A stretch of DNA of 64,000 nucleotides, from positions 3,038,001-3,102,000 of the forward strand of contig AP026073.1 of NCBI GenBank assembly GCA_024349765.1. Reading direction: 5' to 3'. Both the position numbers and the translations under genes were made by a program. The notes beneath the pieces were generated by a model. That model worked only from the letters and a program-made list of their open reading frames with translations. It did no database searches and was not told the origin of the DNA. Below, in pieces: positions 34,683 through 43,412 of this stretch (its first letter is position 1; each line of letters starts with the position of its first letter). This stretch comes from Streptomyces nigrescens (lineage in GTDB: Bacteria > Actinomycetota > Actinomycetes > Streptomycetales > Streptomycetaceae).

Positions 34683-36578
34683 TTGCCTGTCCGTCGTCGT
34701 GTCGTGGTCGCCGCCACATCAGCTGTCGCGGTCGCCGTTCCCCTCGTCTTCTCCCTCAGCGCAGGTGCCCAGCCGGGCACCGGGTCCGCGCCCCGTGCCG
34801 CGTTGGCCGGTTCGGAAACCGGACTCAGGCCGCCTGCCAAGGAGTCCGTCGCCACCGGCAGTGGCGGCGCCGTCTCCAGCGTCAACCCCTACGCCTCCCG
34901 GGCCGGCATCGAAGTGCTGCGGCACGGCGGCAACGCCGTCGACGCCGCGGTCGCCACCGCCGCGGCCCTGGGCGTCGTCGAGCCGTACTCGGCGGGCATC
35001 GGGGGCGGTGGCTACTTCACGTACTACAACGCCCGTACCGGCAAGGTCAGCACCATCGACGGCCGGGAGACCGCGCCGGCCCGCATGAAGTCCGACGCGT
35101 TCGTCGATCCTTCGACGGGCAAGCCGATCCCGTTCCCCGAGGCCGTCAACTCCGGTCTGTCCGTGGGTGTTCCGGGAACGCCGGCGACCTGGCGGAAGGC
35201 GCTGCGCGACTGGGGAACGCTCTCCCCGGCCAAGGCCCTGCGGCCCGCGACGCGGCTCGCCGAGGACGGCTTCGTCGTCAACGAGGAATTCCGCGCCCAG
35301 ACGGAGATGAACGAGGAGCGCTTCCGGAAGATCTCCTCCACCGCGAAGCTCTTCCTGCCGCACGGCAAACTCCCGGTCGTCGGTTCCCGCTTCCGCAACC
35401 CGGACCTCGCCCGTACGTACCGGCAACTCTCCCGCGAGGGCATGGACGCGCTCTACCGGGGCGCCATCGGCCGCGATGTCGTCCGGACCGTCCAGCACCC
35501 GCCGGTGGCCCCGGGCGCCGACGCGAAGATCCGCCCCGGCCTGATGGCGGCCGGTGACCTCGCGAAGTACACCGCACTGCGCCGCGACCCGACCCACACC
35601 ACCTACCGCGGCCTCGACGTCTACTCCATGGCGCCCTCGTCGTCCGGCGGCACCACCGTCGGCGAGGCCCTCAACATCCTGGGGAACTTCCACCTCTCCG
35701 CGGCCGACCGGGTCCAGGCGCTCCACCACTACCTCGAAGCCAGCCGGATCGCGTTCGCCGACCGCAACCGGTGGGTGGGCGACCCGGCCTTCTCCGACGT
35801 GCCCACCAAGGAGCTGATGGCGAAGAAGTTCGCCAAGGAACGGGCCTGCCTGATCAAGCCGACCAGCACCCTGACCAGCCCGGTCGCGCCCGCGGACCCG
35901 CGGCATCCGGGCAACGGCTGCACCAAGGGGTCCGGCAACCACGAGCCGTACGAAGGCCCCTCGACCACGCACCTGGTGGCGTCCGACCGCTGGGGCAACG
36001 TGGTGTCGTACACCCTCACCATCGAGCAGACCGGCGGCTCCGCGATCACCGTGCCCGGCCGCGGCTTCCTGCTCAACAACGAGCTGACCGACTTCGACTT
36101 CACGCCGCTCGCCAAGGACGTGCCCGACCCCAACCTGCCCGGCCCCGGCAAGCGGCCGCGCAGCAGCATGTCCCCGGTGATCGTCCTGAAGGACGGCAAG
36201 CCGCGCTTCGCCGTCGGTTCGCCCGGAGGCGCCACGATCATCACGACCGTGCTGCAGACCCTGGTCAACCGCATCGACCTGGGGATGACCCTGCCCGAAG
36301 CGGTCGCCGCACCGCGGATCTCGCAGCGCAACCGCCCGGACACCGAGGCGGAACCGGCGTTCCTCAAGTCCCCTGAGCGCGCGGCCCTGGAACGGCTCGG
36401 CCAGCACTTCGTCGAGGCACCGAAGACGTTCACACCGTCACCGGAGATCGGTGCCGTGGCCGCCCTGGAGTTCCTCCGCGACGGCCGGACCCAGGCGGTC
36501 GCCGAACCGAAGCGCCGGGGCGGCGGGTCCGCGATGGTGCTCCACAAGTCGGCTGGTGCGGCGGGAGCCGCCCACTAG
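34683..36578 (+). CDS. ggt: Secreted gamma-glutamyltransferase
   Basis: A 631-residue Ntn hydrolase that transfers or hydrolyses the gamma-glutamyl group of glutathione and related peptides. It has a signal peptide (RRRVVVAATSAVAVAVPLVF, cleavage near AGAQP). The large-subunit motif GGNAVDAAVATAAALGVVEP is near residue 80. The autocleavage site is at the TTH triad in GPSTTHLVASDRWGN near residue 427, where Thr becomes the nucleophile of the small subunit. The oxyanion region is RSSMSPVIV. TTG 34683 is chosen because GGAGG sits four bases upstream and the signal peptide follows directly; an in-frame start at 34599 would bury it. The hairpin at 36630 ends the transcript. Confidence 0.9.
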   Translation: MPVRRRVVVAATSAVAVAVPLVFSLSAGAQPGTGSAPRAALAGSETGLRPPAKESVATGSGGAVSSVNPYASRAGIEVLRHGGNAVDAAVATAAALGVVEPYSAGIGGGGYFTYYNARTGKVSTIDGRETAPARMKSDAFVDPSTGKPIPFPEAVNSGLSVGVPGTPATWRKALRDWGTLSPAKALRPATRLAEDGFVVNEEFRAQTEMNEERFRKISSTAKLFLPHGKLPVVGSRFRNPDLARTYRQLSREGMDALYRGAIGRDVVRTVQHPPVAPGADAKIRPGLMAAGDLAKYTALRRDPTHTTYRGLDVYSMAPSSSGGTTVGEALNILGNFHLSAADRVQALHHYLEASRIAFADRNRWVGDPAFSDVPTKELMAKKFAKERACLIKPTSTLTSPVAPADPRHPGNGCTKGSGNHEPYEGPSTTHLVASDRWGNVVSYTLTIEQTGGSAITVPGRGFLLNNELTDFDFTPLAKDVPDPNLPGPGKRPRSSMSPVIVLKDGKPRFAVGSPGGATIITTVLQTLVNRIDLGMTLPEAVAAPRISQRNRPDTEAEPAFLKSPERAALERLGQHFVEAPKTFTPSPEIGAVAALEFLRDGRTQAVAEPKRRGGGSAMVLHKSAGAAGAAH

Positions 36579-36629
36579 GCCCGACGACACCGGGGCCCCG
36601 ACCACACCGGGCCCCGACCGTCCTCCTCA

Positions 36630-36670
36630 CCCGTTGGGCCCGCGGCTACGGCAGCCGCGGGCCCAACGGG
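36630..36670. terminator. Strong bidirectional terminator
   Basis: An 18-bp perfect stem (CCGTTGGGCCCGCGGCT core at 36631-36647 with 36653-36669, plus one flanking pair) has a 5-base loop. It sits between the convergent ggt and endolysin-like genes. Confidence 0.85.
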
Positions 36671-36702
36671 CTGTGGACTCAGGTCAGTTGAGCGGCCGCA
36701 CG

Positions 36703-37551
36703 TCAGACGGGGTGGGGCACGCGAAGCCGGTCCCAGCTGGTCTCACCGGGAATTCCGTCGGCATCGGCACCGGAAAGGCCCGCTTTCTCCTGCCACGCCG
36801 CGTAGGACATCACGTCTCCGGATTCCCAGACGTCGATCCGGTCCCCGGGCGGATACCGGTCGCAGCCCTCGGCGATCAGCCGGCCGTGCATGGCCGCGAT
36901 GACCGGAGATCTCTGGCCGGTGTGGAAGAAGTCCGGGCCGGGGAACGGCTCGGTTGCCGCCGCCTGCCGCGTGAAGAGCGGCCACGAGCCGGGGTCGACG
37001 TGGTCGTTCTCCGGCACATGTGCGTGCGCGTACCAGCCGCCCCGGGACTGCCAGATGCTCGCGGAGTGATGCACGGTGAAATCGGTCGGCGGCCCCATGG
37101 GCCAGGTGTCCGGCACTCCCCAGGACCGCACCCAGGCATGGAGTTCCGCCCAGCCTTTGCAAGGGGTCTCGGCCAGCGCCGTGAAGACCTGACCGTTCAC
37201 CCGGCAGTGCGGGAAGAACAGCGCCTCGATCTGGATGACGACCTTGCCCGCACGATTGGTACGGGTGCCGCCGGTCAGGTCGCGCAGCGCCTTGCTCCGG
37301 GACGTGGCCGGGAAGAACTGGGCGAACTGCCCGGTGAACGGGTTCCACAGGAGATGAGGGGCTTTGTCTTTCCCGGCGTGCGTGAAGAAATTCTGCAGAC
37401 TGTCGAACGGCAGGAGATCCTGCGGAGCCGCCGCCGTGGCCTCACGGTCGGCGGTGATGTGCGCAACGGCTTTCGGCGGGAACCCGGGATCACACGGGGC
37501 ATGGTCACCGAGGTCCGCTCTCATAGCCTGGGGCATCCAGATATCGGCCAT
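36703..37551 (-). CDS. Endolysin-like peptidoglycan amidase, no signal peptide
   Basis: A 282-residue protein resembling Streptomyces and phage endolysins of N-acetylmuramoyl-L-alanine amidase type. The N-terminal MADIWMP start is itself conserved in this group from memory. The body contains PHLLWNPFTGQFAQFFPATS, GTRTNRAGKVVIQIEALFFP and WYAHAHVPENDHVDPGSW, whose His residues are probable zinc ligands. The C-terminus (YPPGDRIDVWESGDVMSYAA) looks like a small wall- or peptidoglycan-binding part. No secretion signal is visible. ATG 37551 lacks a good ribosome binding site but matches family starts. Together with the GH25 gene it suggests domesticated phage lysis genes or toxins of a contractile or lysis-dependent system; that is inference. 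Confidence 0.82.
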   Translation of the reverse strand: MADIWMPQAMRADLGDHAPCDPGFPPKAVAHITADREATAAAPQDLLPFDSLQNFFTHAGKDKAPHLLWNPFTGQFAQFFPATSRSKALRDLTGGTRTNRAGKVVIQIEALFFPHCRVNGQVFTALAETPCKGWAELHAWVRSWGVPDTWPMGPPTDFTVHHSASIWQSRGGWYAHAHVPENDHVDPGSWPLFTRQAAATEPFPGPDFFHTGQRSPVIAAMHGRLIAEGCDRYPPGDRIDVWESGDVMSYAAWQEKAGLSGADADGIPGETSWDRLRVPHPV

Positions 37552-37653
37552 GATCGGACTCGCAGAGGGATCGCTGACGGGTGATTCGCACGTGGTGATT
37601 GCTCATGCGGTGATGACCCACGTTCAGTTCAAGTCTGGTACCGGCCATGGGGT

Positions 37654-38172
37654 TCAGCCACTGGTGAGATCCGCGGTCGTTGACGGTTCCACGGTCGTGG
37701 ACGGTTCCGGGGACCGGCCGACGGCGGTGCCGACCAGTGCCGCGACGGCGAAGCCGACGAGGCAACCCAGAGTGTTGGACAACAGATCGTTGAGGTCCGA
37801 GGTCCGCCCGGAATGGACGAGGTACTGCGTCGTCTCTATGGCGAGGGATCCGGAGAAGCCGAAGAGGCCGGCCGTGAACCACCGGCAGCCGAGCGCGGCG
37901 AAAAGGACTCCGCCGGGGAGGAACAGCGCCATGTTCAAGAGGAAATCAACGATGTCGGCCGGATTGCCGACATCGAGCAGGGCGATATTCACGGCCTGGC
38001 CGCCGCCCGACCGGGTACCGAAGGTAAGGCTGACGACACCGGCGGCCCACACCCACACCAAGCCCAGAAGAACCGGCCGCCCGGGGTGACGGCCGAGGTG
38101 GGCCTTGGCGACTGCGTAGGTGAGACCGCCGCCGACCACACCGAAGGTCAGGGCAATAGCGAAGAAAGGCAT
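37654..38172 (-). CDS. VanZ-like integral membrane protein
   Basis: A 172-residue protein with about four transmembrane helices and the VanZ-family pattern: NMALFLPGGVLFAALG after the second helix and SLAIETTQYLVHSGRTSDLN before the last. VanZ was first linked to low-level teicoplanin resistance; most actinobacterial members have no known function. The C-terminus is polar and Thr/Ser-rich. ATG 38172 has no strong ribosome binding site. It lies 102 bases upstream of the endolysin-like gene on the same strand. Confidence 0.85.
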   Translation of the reverse strand: MPFFAIALTFGVVGGGLTYAVAKAHLGRHPGRPVLLGLVWVWAAGVVSLTFGTRSGGGQAVNIALLDVGNPADIVDFLLNMALFLPGGVLFAALGCRWFTAGLFGFSGSLAIETTQYLVHSGRTSDLNDLLSNTLGCLVGFAVAALVGTAVGRSPEPSTTVEPSTTADLTSG

Positions 38173-38353
38173 GCGAAACCGTAACCGGGCGTGTCGAAGG
38201 ACGGCTCTCCCATGTCGCGTGGAGGGGCGACCGGCCCCCTGGGGCGACCGGCGGATCGGGTGCGGGGAAGGACGGGGCGGGGCCGCCGGGCGGCCCGGTC
38301 GGCATACTTGCCCGTCGGCGCGACGTGTTCATTCCCGCAGATGAGGAGCAGTC

Positions 38354-38917
38354 ATGGCCGACCAGCCCACCGCTGAGAAGACCACCTTCCGGACGGTCTT
38401 CGAAGTGGGCCCCGACGCCCTGGCGCAGACACAGCGCATCGCCGACACCTTCCAGCACGCGATCGCCGGCCAGGCGACCGAGGGTCACGACCTCGGCGCG
38501 ATCAGCCGCGCGGCGGGGACGCTCCCCGACAGCGCGACGGTCAAGATCATCCCCGGCTGGGGACTCCAGGAGACCGCCCCGGTCGGCGTCATGGTGCTCT
38601 CCCTCAGGGAGACCGTCCGCCAGGGACTGGGGCAGTCCTTCGGTAACCCGGCCTTCTGGGAAAAGACCGAGGCGGCGCTCGCCGACGCGTTCCTCGGCGG
38701 GGAGGTCACCGACGGCACCAGCTACTCCTGCAACCTGCTGTTCGCGCTCCAGGACGAGGAGACCGAGGGCTTCGTCCACGCCGTCGCCCTCTGCGCCGAC
38801 GTGACCCTCGTGCCGGACGCCGGGAAGGCCCGCGCGCTCACCCTCGACGACACGGCGCGCTTCACGATCCGGCTGAACGCCCTCGGGGTGCGCCAGGCGC
38901 TCCAGCACCTCGGCTGA
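38354..38917 (+). CDS. Conserved hypothetical soluble protein
   Basis: A 187-residue acidic protein that I do not recognise. It reads as an alpha/beta fold with helices around AQTQRIADTFQHAIAGQATE and strands around APVGVMVLSLRETVRQGLGQ and FVHAVALCADVTLVPDAG. There is no signal peptide, membrane segment or catalytic motif. ATG 38354 has GAGGAGC at ideal spacing. It lies alone between the VanZ gene (divergent) and a MerR regulator. Confidence 0.8.
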   Translation: MADQPTAEKTTFRTVFEVGPDALAQTQRIADTFQHAIAGQATEGHDLGAISRAAGTLPDSATVKIIPGWGLQETAPVGVMVLSLRETVRQGLGQSFGNPAFWEKTEAALADAFLGGEVTDGTSYSCNLLFALQDEETEGFVHAVALCADVTLVPDAGKARALTLDDTARFTIRLNALGVRQALQHLG

Positions 38918-39072
38918 CCCCGTCGGCACCCGACCACAACCGGGGGCCGGGGCGTGGCGCCATGCCCCGGTTCCTGGGGCGGTCGGGCCGGGATCGGCCG
39001 CGTACCGCCCACCGTCACCCGAGGTGCCGGGTACTCCCCGAAGTCCTGAGAAAAGGCATTCACCCGCCGGAC

Positions 39073-39103
39073 TTGAAGCTGCCGCAGCGGCAGCTTCTAC
39101 CGT
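39073..39103 (+). promoter_or_regulatory. MerR-type promoter/operator upstream of the TipA-like regulator
   Basis: TTGAAG (-35, 39073-39078) and TACCGT (-10, 39098-39103) are separated by exactly 19 bases, the elongated spacer of MerR-controlled promoters. A 23-base perfect palindrome (39075-39097, arms GAAGCTGCCGC and GCGGCAGCTTC around one A) fills the spacer. The downstream gene encodes the MerR protein, so autoregulation is very likely. Confidence 0.85.
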
Positions 39104-39158
39104 TCCGACCAGGGCCGGAAAGGCCGGTCCTGGTGAAGCGCTCGTGAGGGAGGCGACG

Positions 39159-39920
39159 ATGGCCTGGCCGACCGCGGAGGTGGCCCGGATGTCGGGCGTG
39201 ACGGCCCGGACGCTGCGGCACTACGACGAGATCGGCCTGCTGCCGCCGGCCCGGATCGGCACGAACGGCCACCGCTACTACGAGGAGCGGCAGTTGCTGC
39301 GGCTGCAGCAGATCCTCGTGCTGCGGGCGCTCGGCCTGGGGCTGATCGAGATCGGCCGGATCCTGGCCGAGCAGGTCGACGAGCTCCAGGCGCTGCGCGG
39401 TCATCACCGCCGGCTGCTCGCCGAGCGCGACCGGCTCGACGCCCTGGCCGGCACCGTCGCCCGCACGATCACCGAACTGGAGCGGTCCAGAACGGACGGT
39501 ACCCCCATGACCGGCATCAACCGGCCGGAGAACCTCTTCGAGGGCGTCCGGCCCGACCAGTACGGACCGAACCTGCGGGAGTTCCCGGAGCTGGCCGCGG
39601 AGGTCGAGCGGTACACGTCGACGATGACCGAGGCCGAGGTCGAGGCCGGGCACCGGGCGCGTACCGCACAGATGATCCGGCTGGCCGAGCTGATGGCCGC
39701 CGGTGAGCCCGTCGACTCCGACACGGTCCAGGCGCACATCGACGCCCAGTACCGGACCCTGGCCGGGATCCGCGAGGTCTCGCCCGAGGAGCACCGGGCC
39801 ATCGGACGCGCCTGTGTGGAGAACGAGCAGTGGCGTGCCGCATACGAGGCGATCGCGCCGGGCCTGGCCGCGTACCAGCGCGACGCCATCGAGGTGTACG
39901 CCACCACCCGCCACAACTGA
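39159..39920 (+). CDS. MerR-family regulator with TipAS-like C-terminal domain
   Basis: A 253-residue regulator. The MerR winged helix-turn-helix occupies residues 1-70 (AEVARMSGVTARTLRHYDEI), followed by a dimerising coiled coil. From about residue 125 comes a helical TipAS antibiotic-recognition-like domain (AEVEAGHRARTAQMIRLAEL, ending DAIEVYATTRHN). TipA-type proteins bind drug-like ligands and activate efflux or self-expression. ATG 39159 has GGGAGG five bases upstream; the longer frame from 39024 runs through the operator. Confidence 0.9.
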   Translation: MAWPTAEVARMSGVTARTLRHYDEIGLLPPARIGTNGHRYYEERQLLRLQQILVLRALGLGLIEIGRILAEQVDELQALRGHHRRLLAERDRLDALAGTVARTITELERSRTDGTPMTGINRPENLFEGVRPDQYGPNLREFPELAAEVERYTSTMTEAEVEAGHRARTAQMIRLAELMAAGEPVDSDTVQAHIDAQYRTLAGIREVSPEEHRAIGRACVENEQWRAAYEAIAPGLAAYQRDAIEVYATTRHN

Positions 39921-40170
39921 GCCGGAGGGGCTGTCGTGGAGTGGGCGGTCGTGGTGGGCGGCGCGCACCCACCGCGGCGGCTCTGACCGGCCCGTCGCGA
40001 GTACCACACGTCCCCCCTTTCCGCCGGCGATTTCGCCCCAGATCGAATAGATGGTGCGACCGCGGCATCTGGTGAAAAATCCTGTCGCGACCGTCGTACG
40101 GCACCTCGCGCCGCATGCCGCCGGGTTCCTGTGCAGCGGTCACGCGGACCAGACCATCAGGGGGAGAACC

Positions 40171-40545
40171 ATGCGAAAGATCACCAAAGCCGCCGCGCTG
40201 GTGTTCGCCGTCGGTGCGCTGGCCACGGTCGGTGCGACCGGCGCCAACGCCGCCCAGGCCGCGGGCAGCCTGCACGGCTGTCCGTCCGGGGCGGTCTGCG
40301 TCTACCCGCAGAACGCCGGGTGGAACGGCGACCGCCCGTCCCTCGCCTTCTACAGCTACGGGCCCCACAACCTCAGCAACCAGGTGGGGCAGCACTACGT
40401 CCTGAACAACCAGACCGGCGGCGCGACGGCCCGCACCTGCACCGGCTACAACGGGACGGGGGACTGCCAGGGTTACCTCTGGGCCGGCTACTACATCGAC
40501 AAGGACCTGACACCGATCAACTCGATCCTCCTCGTGCGCCCGTAG
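40171..40545 (+). CDS. Small secreted protein (peptidase inhibitor I36-like)
   Basis: A 124-residue exported protein. A signal peptide (MRKITKAAALVFAVGALATV, cleavage near ANAAQA) is followed by a ~90-residue domain with four cysteines (GCPSGAVC, RTCTG, DCQG) and many Tyr, Asn and Gly residues. It resembles Streptomyces I36-type inhibitors and beta/gamma-crystallin-like secreted proteins. ATG 40171 is preceded by GGGGGAG. A strong terminator follows. The target is unknown. Confidence 0.85.
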   Translation: MRKITKAAALVFAVGALATVGATGANAAQAAGSLHGCPSGAVCVYPQNAGWNGDRPSLAFYSYGPHNLSNQVGQHYVLNNQTGGATARTCTGYNGTGDCQGYLWAGYYIDKDLTPINSILLVRP

Positions 40546-40594
40546 TGCGTTGACCGCCGCACTGCGGTAACTGCCTTACTGCGCCGATGCGTTC

Positions 40595-40634
40595 CGTGGG
40601 GGCCGGACCTCTCCAAAGAGGTCCGGCCCCCACG
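40595..40634 (+). terminator. 18-bp perfect hairpin terminator
   Basis: CGTGGGGGCCGGACCTCT (40595-40612) pairs perfectly with 40617-40634 around a CCAA loop, 50 bases after the inhibitor gene. Confidence 0.85.
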
Positions 40635-40724
40635 TCCGCACGGCACGGCGCACACGCCCCGACGCCCTCTTGCGGCGGATCGCCGGGATGTAGTCCGCTG
40701 CCCCTCATGGGAAAGCCACCGCTC

Positions 40725-42335
40725 ATGAGAAACAGGAGCATCGTCACGCTGCTCGCCGCCCTGGGTGCCGGAGCCCTCGTCCTGTCAGGGGCCCCGCAGC
40801 CACGGGCCGAAGCCGCCACCACCGCGCACGGCTCCAACTCCACGGCAGACCCGGGGCGTTCGTCCGCCGCACCAGGGCTCGATCACCTCGACACCGTGAC
40901 CATCCCGGAGTTACAGGCGCGCATGGCGGACGGTTCGCTGACCTCGGCCGCGCTGACCCGGGCCTATCTGCGGCGGATCGCGACCGTCGACCCCACGATC
41001 CACGCGGTGCTGCGTACCGACCCGACGGCCCTGCGCCAGGCGGCCGCCAGTGATGCCAGGCACCGGCACGGCACCGCGCGCGGCCCGCTCGACGGCATCC
41101 CCGTCCTGCTCAAGGACAACGTGGACACCCACGACATGCCGACGACGGCCGGCTCGCTCGCGCTCGCCGGGACCCCGCCGGACCGCGATGCCGCCCTGGT
41201 GACCCGGTTGCGGGCCGCGGGAGCGGTGATCCTCGGCAAGACCAACCTCTCCGAGTGGGCGAACTTCCGCGCGCAGAAGCCGACATCGGGGTGGTCGGCG
41301 GTGGGCGGGCAGACCCACAACCCGTACGTCCTGGACCGGAACCCGTGCGGGTCGTCCGCCGGTTCGGCCGCCGCGCTCGCCGCGTCGTTGTCGCAGGTGG
41401 CGATCGGCACCGAAACGGACGGCTCGATCGTCTGCCCCGCCGGGATGAACGGGGTGGTCGGCCACAAGCCCACCCTCGGGCTGGTCAGCCAGGCCGGCGT
41501 GGTGCCGATCTCCGCCGAGCAGGACACCGCCGGGCCCATGGCGCGCAACGTGACCGATGTCGCGCTCACCCTCGCGGCGCTCAGCGGCGACGGCGGCGTG
41601 CGCCGCGGCGTGCCCGGCCGCTCCGGCGGACCCGGCGGTCTGCGCGGTAAGCGGATCGGTCTGTGGCGGTTGCCCTCGCTCGGGCCGCGGGTCGACGCCC
41701 TGATGACCCGTACGGCGAAGAGGCTGCGCACCGCGGGAGCCGTGGTCGTCGAGGTGACGCCGCCGTACCAGGGCCGGCTCGCCGAGCTCGAATTCCCGGC
41801 GCTGTTCAGCGAGTTCCACCGGGACATCGACGCCTATCTCGCCACCCGCCACGGGCCGCGGAACCTCGCCCGGCTCATCGAGTTCGACCGCGACCACCCG
41901 GCGGAACGCAGCTGCTTCGCCGGCCAGGAACTGTTCGAGCGGGCGCTCGCCGCGCCGCCCACCACCGACCCCGGATACCGGGCGCGGCGCGCCGAGTTGA
42001 CGGACCTGTCCCGGCGTTCCCTCGACGAGACGATGGCCGCCCACCACCTGGACGCCATCGCCGCGCCGACGAACCCGCCCGCCTGGACGACCGATTGTGC
42101 GCGGGGCGACAACGACGTGATCCCGTCCTCCACCCCCGCGGCCGTGGCCGGCTACCCGTCCCTGTCGGTGCCCGCCGGATTCGTCGACGAGCTACCGGTC
42201 GGCCTGCTCCTGATGGCCGGCGGTCACCAGGACGCCGAGCTGCTGTCGCTCGGGGCCGCGGTGGAGCACCGTCTGCACGCCTGGCGAGCGCCGCGCTACC
42301 TGCCGTCGGTGGGCCCGGACAGCTCCCGGGGGTGA
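40725..42335 (+). CDS. Secreted amidase-signature-family amidase
   Basis: A 536-residue exported amidase. A signal peptide (RNRSIVTLLAALGAGALVLS) precedes a full amidase-signature domain. The catalytic Lys is in PVLLKDNVDT, the Ser-rich region GSSAGSAAALAASLSQVAIG includes the cis-Ser, and the nucleophile region is TETDGSIVCPAG. It hydrolyses an unidentified amide outside the cell. ATG 40725 is favoured because GGGAAAG precedes it at 9 bases and a -10-like TAGTCC lies at 40691-40696; ATG 40707 is in frame but lacks a ribosome binding site. The 3' end overlaps the convergent membrane-protein gene by 40 bases. Confidence 0.9.
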   Translation: MRNRSIVTLLAALGAGALVLSGAPQPRAEAATTAHGSNSTADPGRSSAAPGLDHLDTVTIPELQARMADGSLTSAALTRAYLRRIATVDPTIHAVLRTDPTALRQAAASDARHRHGTARGPLDGIPVLLKDNVDTHDMPTTAGSLALAGTPPDRDAALVTRLRAAGAVILGKTNLSEWANFRAQKPTSGWSAVGGQTHNPYVLDRNPCGSSAGSAAALAASLSQVAIGTETDGSIVCPAGMNGVVGHKPTLGLVSQAGVVPISAEQDTAGPMARNVTDVALTLAALSGDGGVRRGVPGRSGGPGGLRGKRIGLWRLPSLGPRVDALMTRTAKRLRTAGAVVVEVTPPYQGRLAELEFPALFSEFHRDIDAYLATRHGPRNLARLIEFDRDHPAERSCFAGQELFERALAAPPTTDPGYRARRAELTDLSRRSLDETMAAHHLDAIAAPTNPPAWTTDCARGDNDVIPSSTPAAVAGYPSLSVPAGFVDELPVGLLLMAGGHQDAELLSLGAAVEHRLHAWRAPRYLPSVGPDSSRG

Positions 42336-42805
42336 GCGGACCGAGGACGCCGCTCCGGTGCGGGCAGGGCACGGCGGTTGCGCCACCACGGCACGAGCTG
42401 GACCACGCCGAACGCCACCTCGACGAGGAAGAACGGCCACAGCACCCGCGGGGCCCCGTGGACCAGCGCGTACGCCTGCCAGGAAGCGAACAGCGTGCGC
42501 GCGGCGGCGTCGTAGAGTCCGTGCACCGGCAGCGGCCTGACCACGCGCAGCAGGGCCCAGACGACCACGACCGAACCCATCAGGTTCGCGAACAGGGTCT
42601 GCATCGGTTCGCGGGCCGGCATGGCGCCCAGCCCGAGCGCGGCGCCCCACGACGACAGCGCGCCGTGCACCAGCGTGTACGTCCACGGGGTCGCGAACCC
42701 CGCCGTGACCACGAGGTCGTACCAGGCACTCGCGCGCACCACGCGCAGATAGGACGGGCGGGACGGGGCGGCAAGGGGTGTCACGGCGACTCCTGTTGTT
42801 CTCAT
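42296..42805 (-). CDS. Four-helix membrane protein, MerR-controlled
   Basis: A 169-residue integral membrane protein. Hydrophobic helices include WYDLVVTAGFATPWTYTLVH, LMGSVVVVWALLRVV, a third around LFASWQAYALVHGAPRVLWP and PFFLVEVAFGVVQLVPWW. No family is identified. ATG 42805 lies about 48 bases after the expected transcription start; GTG 42844 is an alternative. It is transcribed from a MerR-type promoter facing the divergent MerR gene, so it is probably the target, perhaps a small exporter or redox/metal response protein. It overlaps the amidase 3' end by 40 bases. Confidence 0.8.
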   Translation of the reverse strand: MRTTGVAVTPLAAPSRPSYLRVVRASAWYDLVVTAGFATPWTYTLVHGALSSWGAALGLGAMPAREPMQTLFANLMGSVVVVWALLRVVRPLPVHGLYDAAARTLFASWQAYALVHGAPRVLWPFFLVEVAFGVVQLVPWWRNRRALPAPERRPRSAHPRELSGPTDGR

Positions 42806-42859
42806 GACCTGGTCCCATGACGAGGTCTCAGAACGCGGCCTCACGACGGCGTCGCCGCA

Positions 42860-42890
42860 CGCTAAAGGGTGGAGTAGGCTCCAAGGTCAA
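42860..42890 (-). promoter_or_regulatory. MerR-type promoter with 19-bp spacer
   Basis: Reading on the minus strand, TTGACC (complement of 42885-42890) and TTAGCG (complement of 42860-42865) are 19 bases apart. The spacer contains the dyad GGAGCCTACTCC. The promoter faces the membrane-protein gene and lies 22 bases from the divergent MerR start. Confidence 0.8.
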
Positions 42891-42912
42891 GCCCACGACC
42901 TGACGGGGAGTC

Positions 42913-43278
42913 ATGCTCATCGGGGAACTGGCCGCGCAGGCGGGCATGACCAAGGACACCATCCGCTTCTACGAGAAGCTCGGGCTCGTCACCGGCCGGC
43001 GGCTGCCCAACGGCTACCGCGACTTCCCGCCCGAGACCGTGGCCTGGCTGCTCTACGTCCGCACCGCGCAGACGCTCGGCTTCTCCCTCGCGGAGATCGG
43101 CCGGCTCGGCGAGGAACTGCGCGACGCACCGGACTCCGCGGAGGCACTGTCCGAGCTGTTCGCGGAGAAGATCGCCCTCATCGATGCCCGGATGGCCGAA
43201 CTCGCCGCTCTGCGCGCCGACCTCGACGCCCGCGTCGGCACCGGCTGCCCGCTCCGGGCGGCCGGGCCGGCCGGCTGA
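42913..43278 (+). CDS. MerR-family regulator (short type)
   Basis: A 121-residue MerR protein. It contains the winged helix-turn-helix (LIGELAAQAGMTKDTIRFYE) and coiled-coil dimerisation helix, with a short C-terminus ending near GTGCPLRAAG. The single Cys there and the minimal length suggest a metal/redox sensor or a short effector site. ATG 42913 is preceded by GGGGAG. It should act at the 19-bp-spacer promoter between it and the membrane-protein gene. Confidence 0.9.
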   Translation: MLIGELAAQAGMTKDTIRFYEKLGLVTGRRLPNGYRDFPPETVAWLLYVRTAQTLGFSLAEIGRLGEELRDAPDSAEALSELFAEKIALIDARMAELAALRADLDARVGTGCPLRAAGPAG

Positions 43279-43412
43279 GCGCCGCGCAGGAATTCCATGG
43301 TCGACTCCGTGCCGCGGCTCCTATGATGGCCGGATCTGACCACTGACGGCCAACTGCCGCCCTATCCGCGCCGCCGGGCCCACGCACCGCACGTCCGCCT
43401 GCGCAGGGATGA

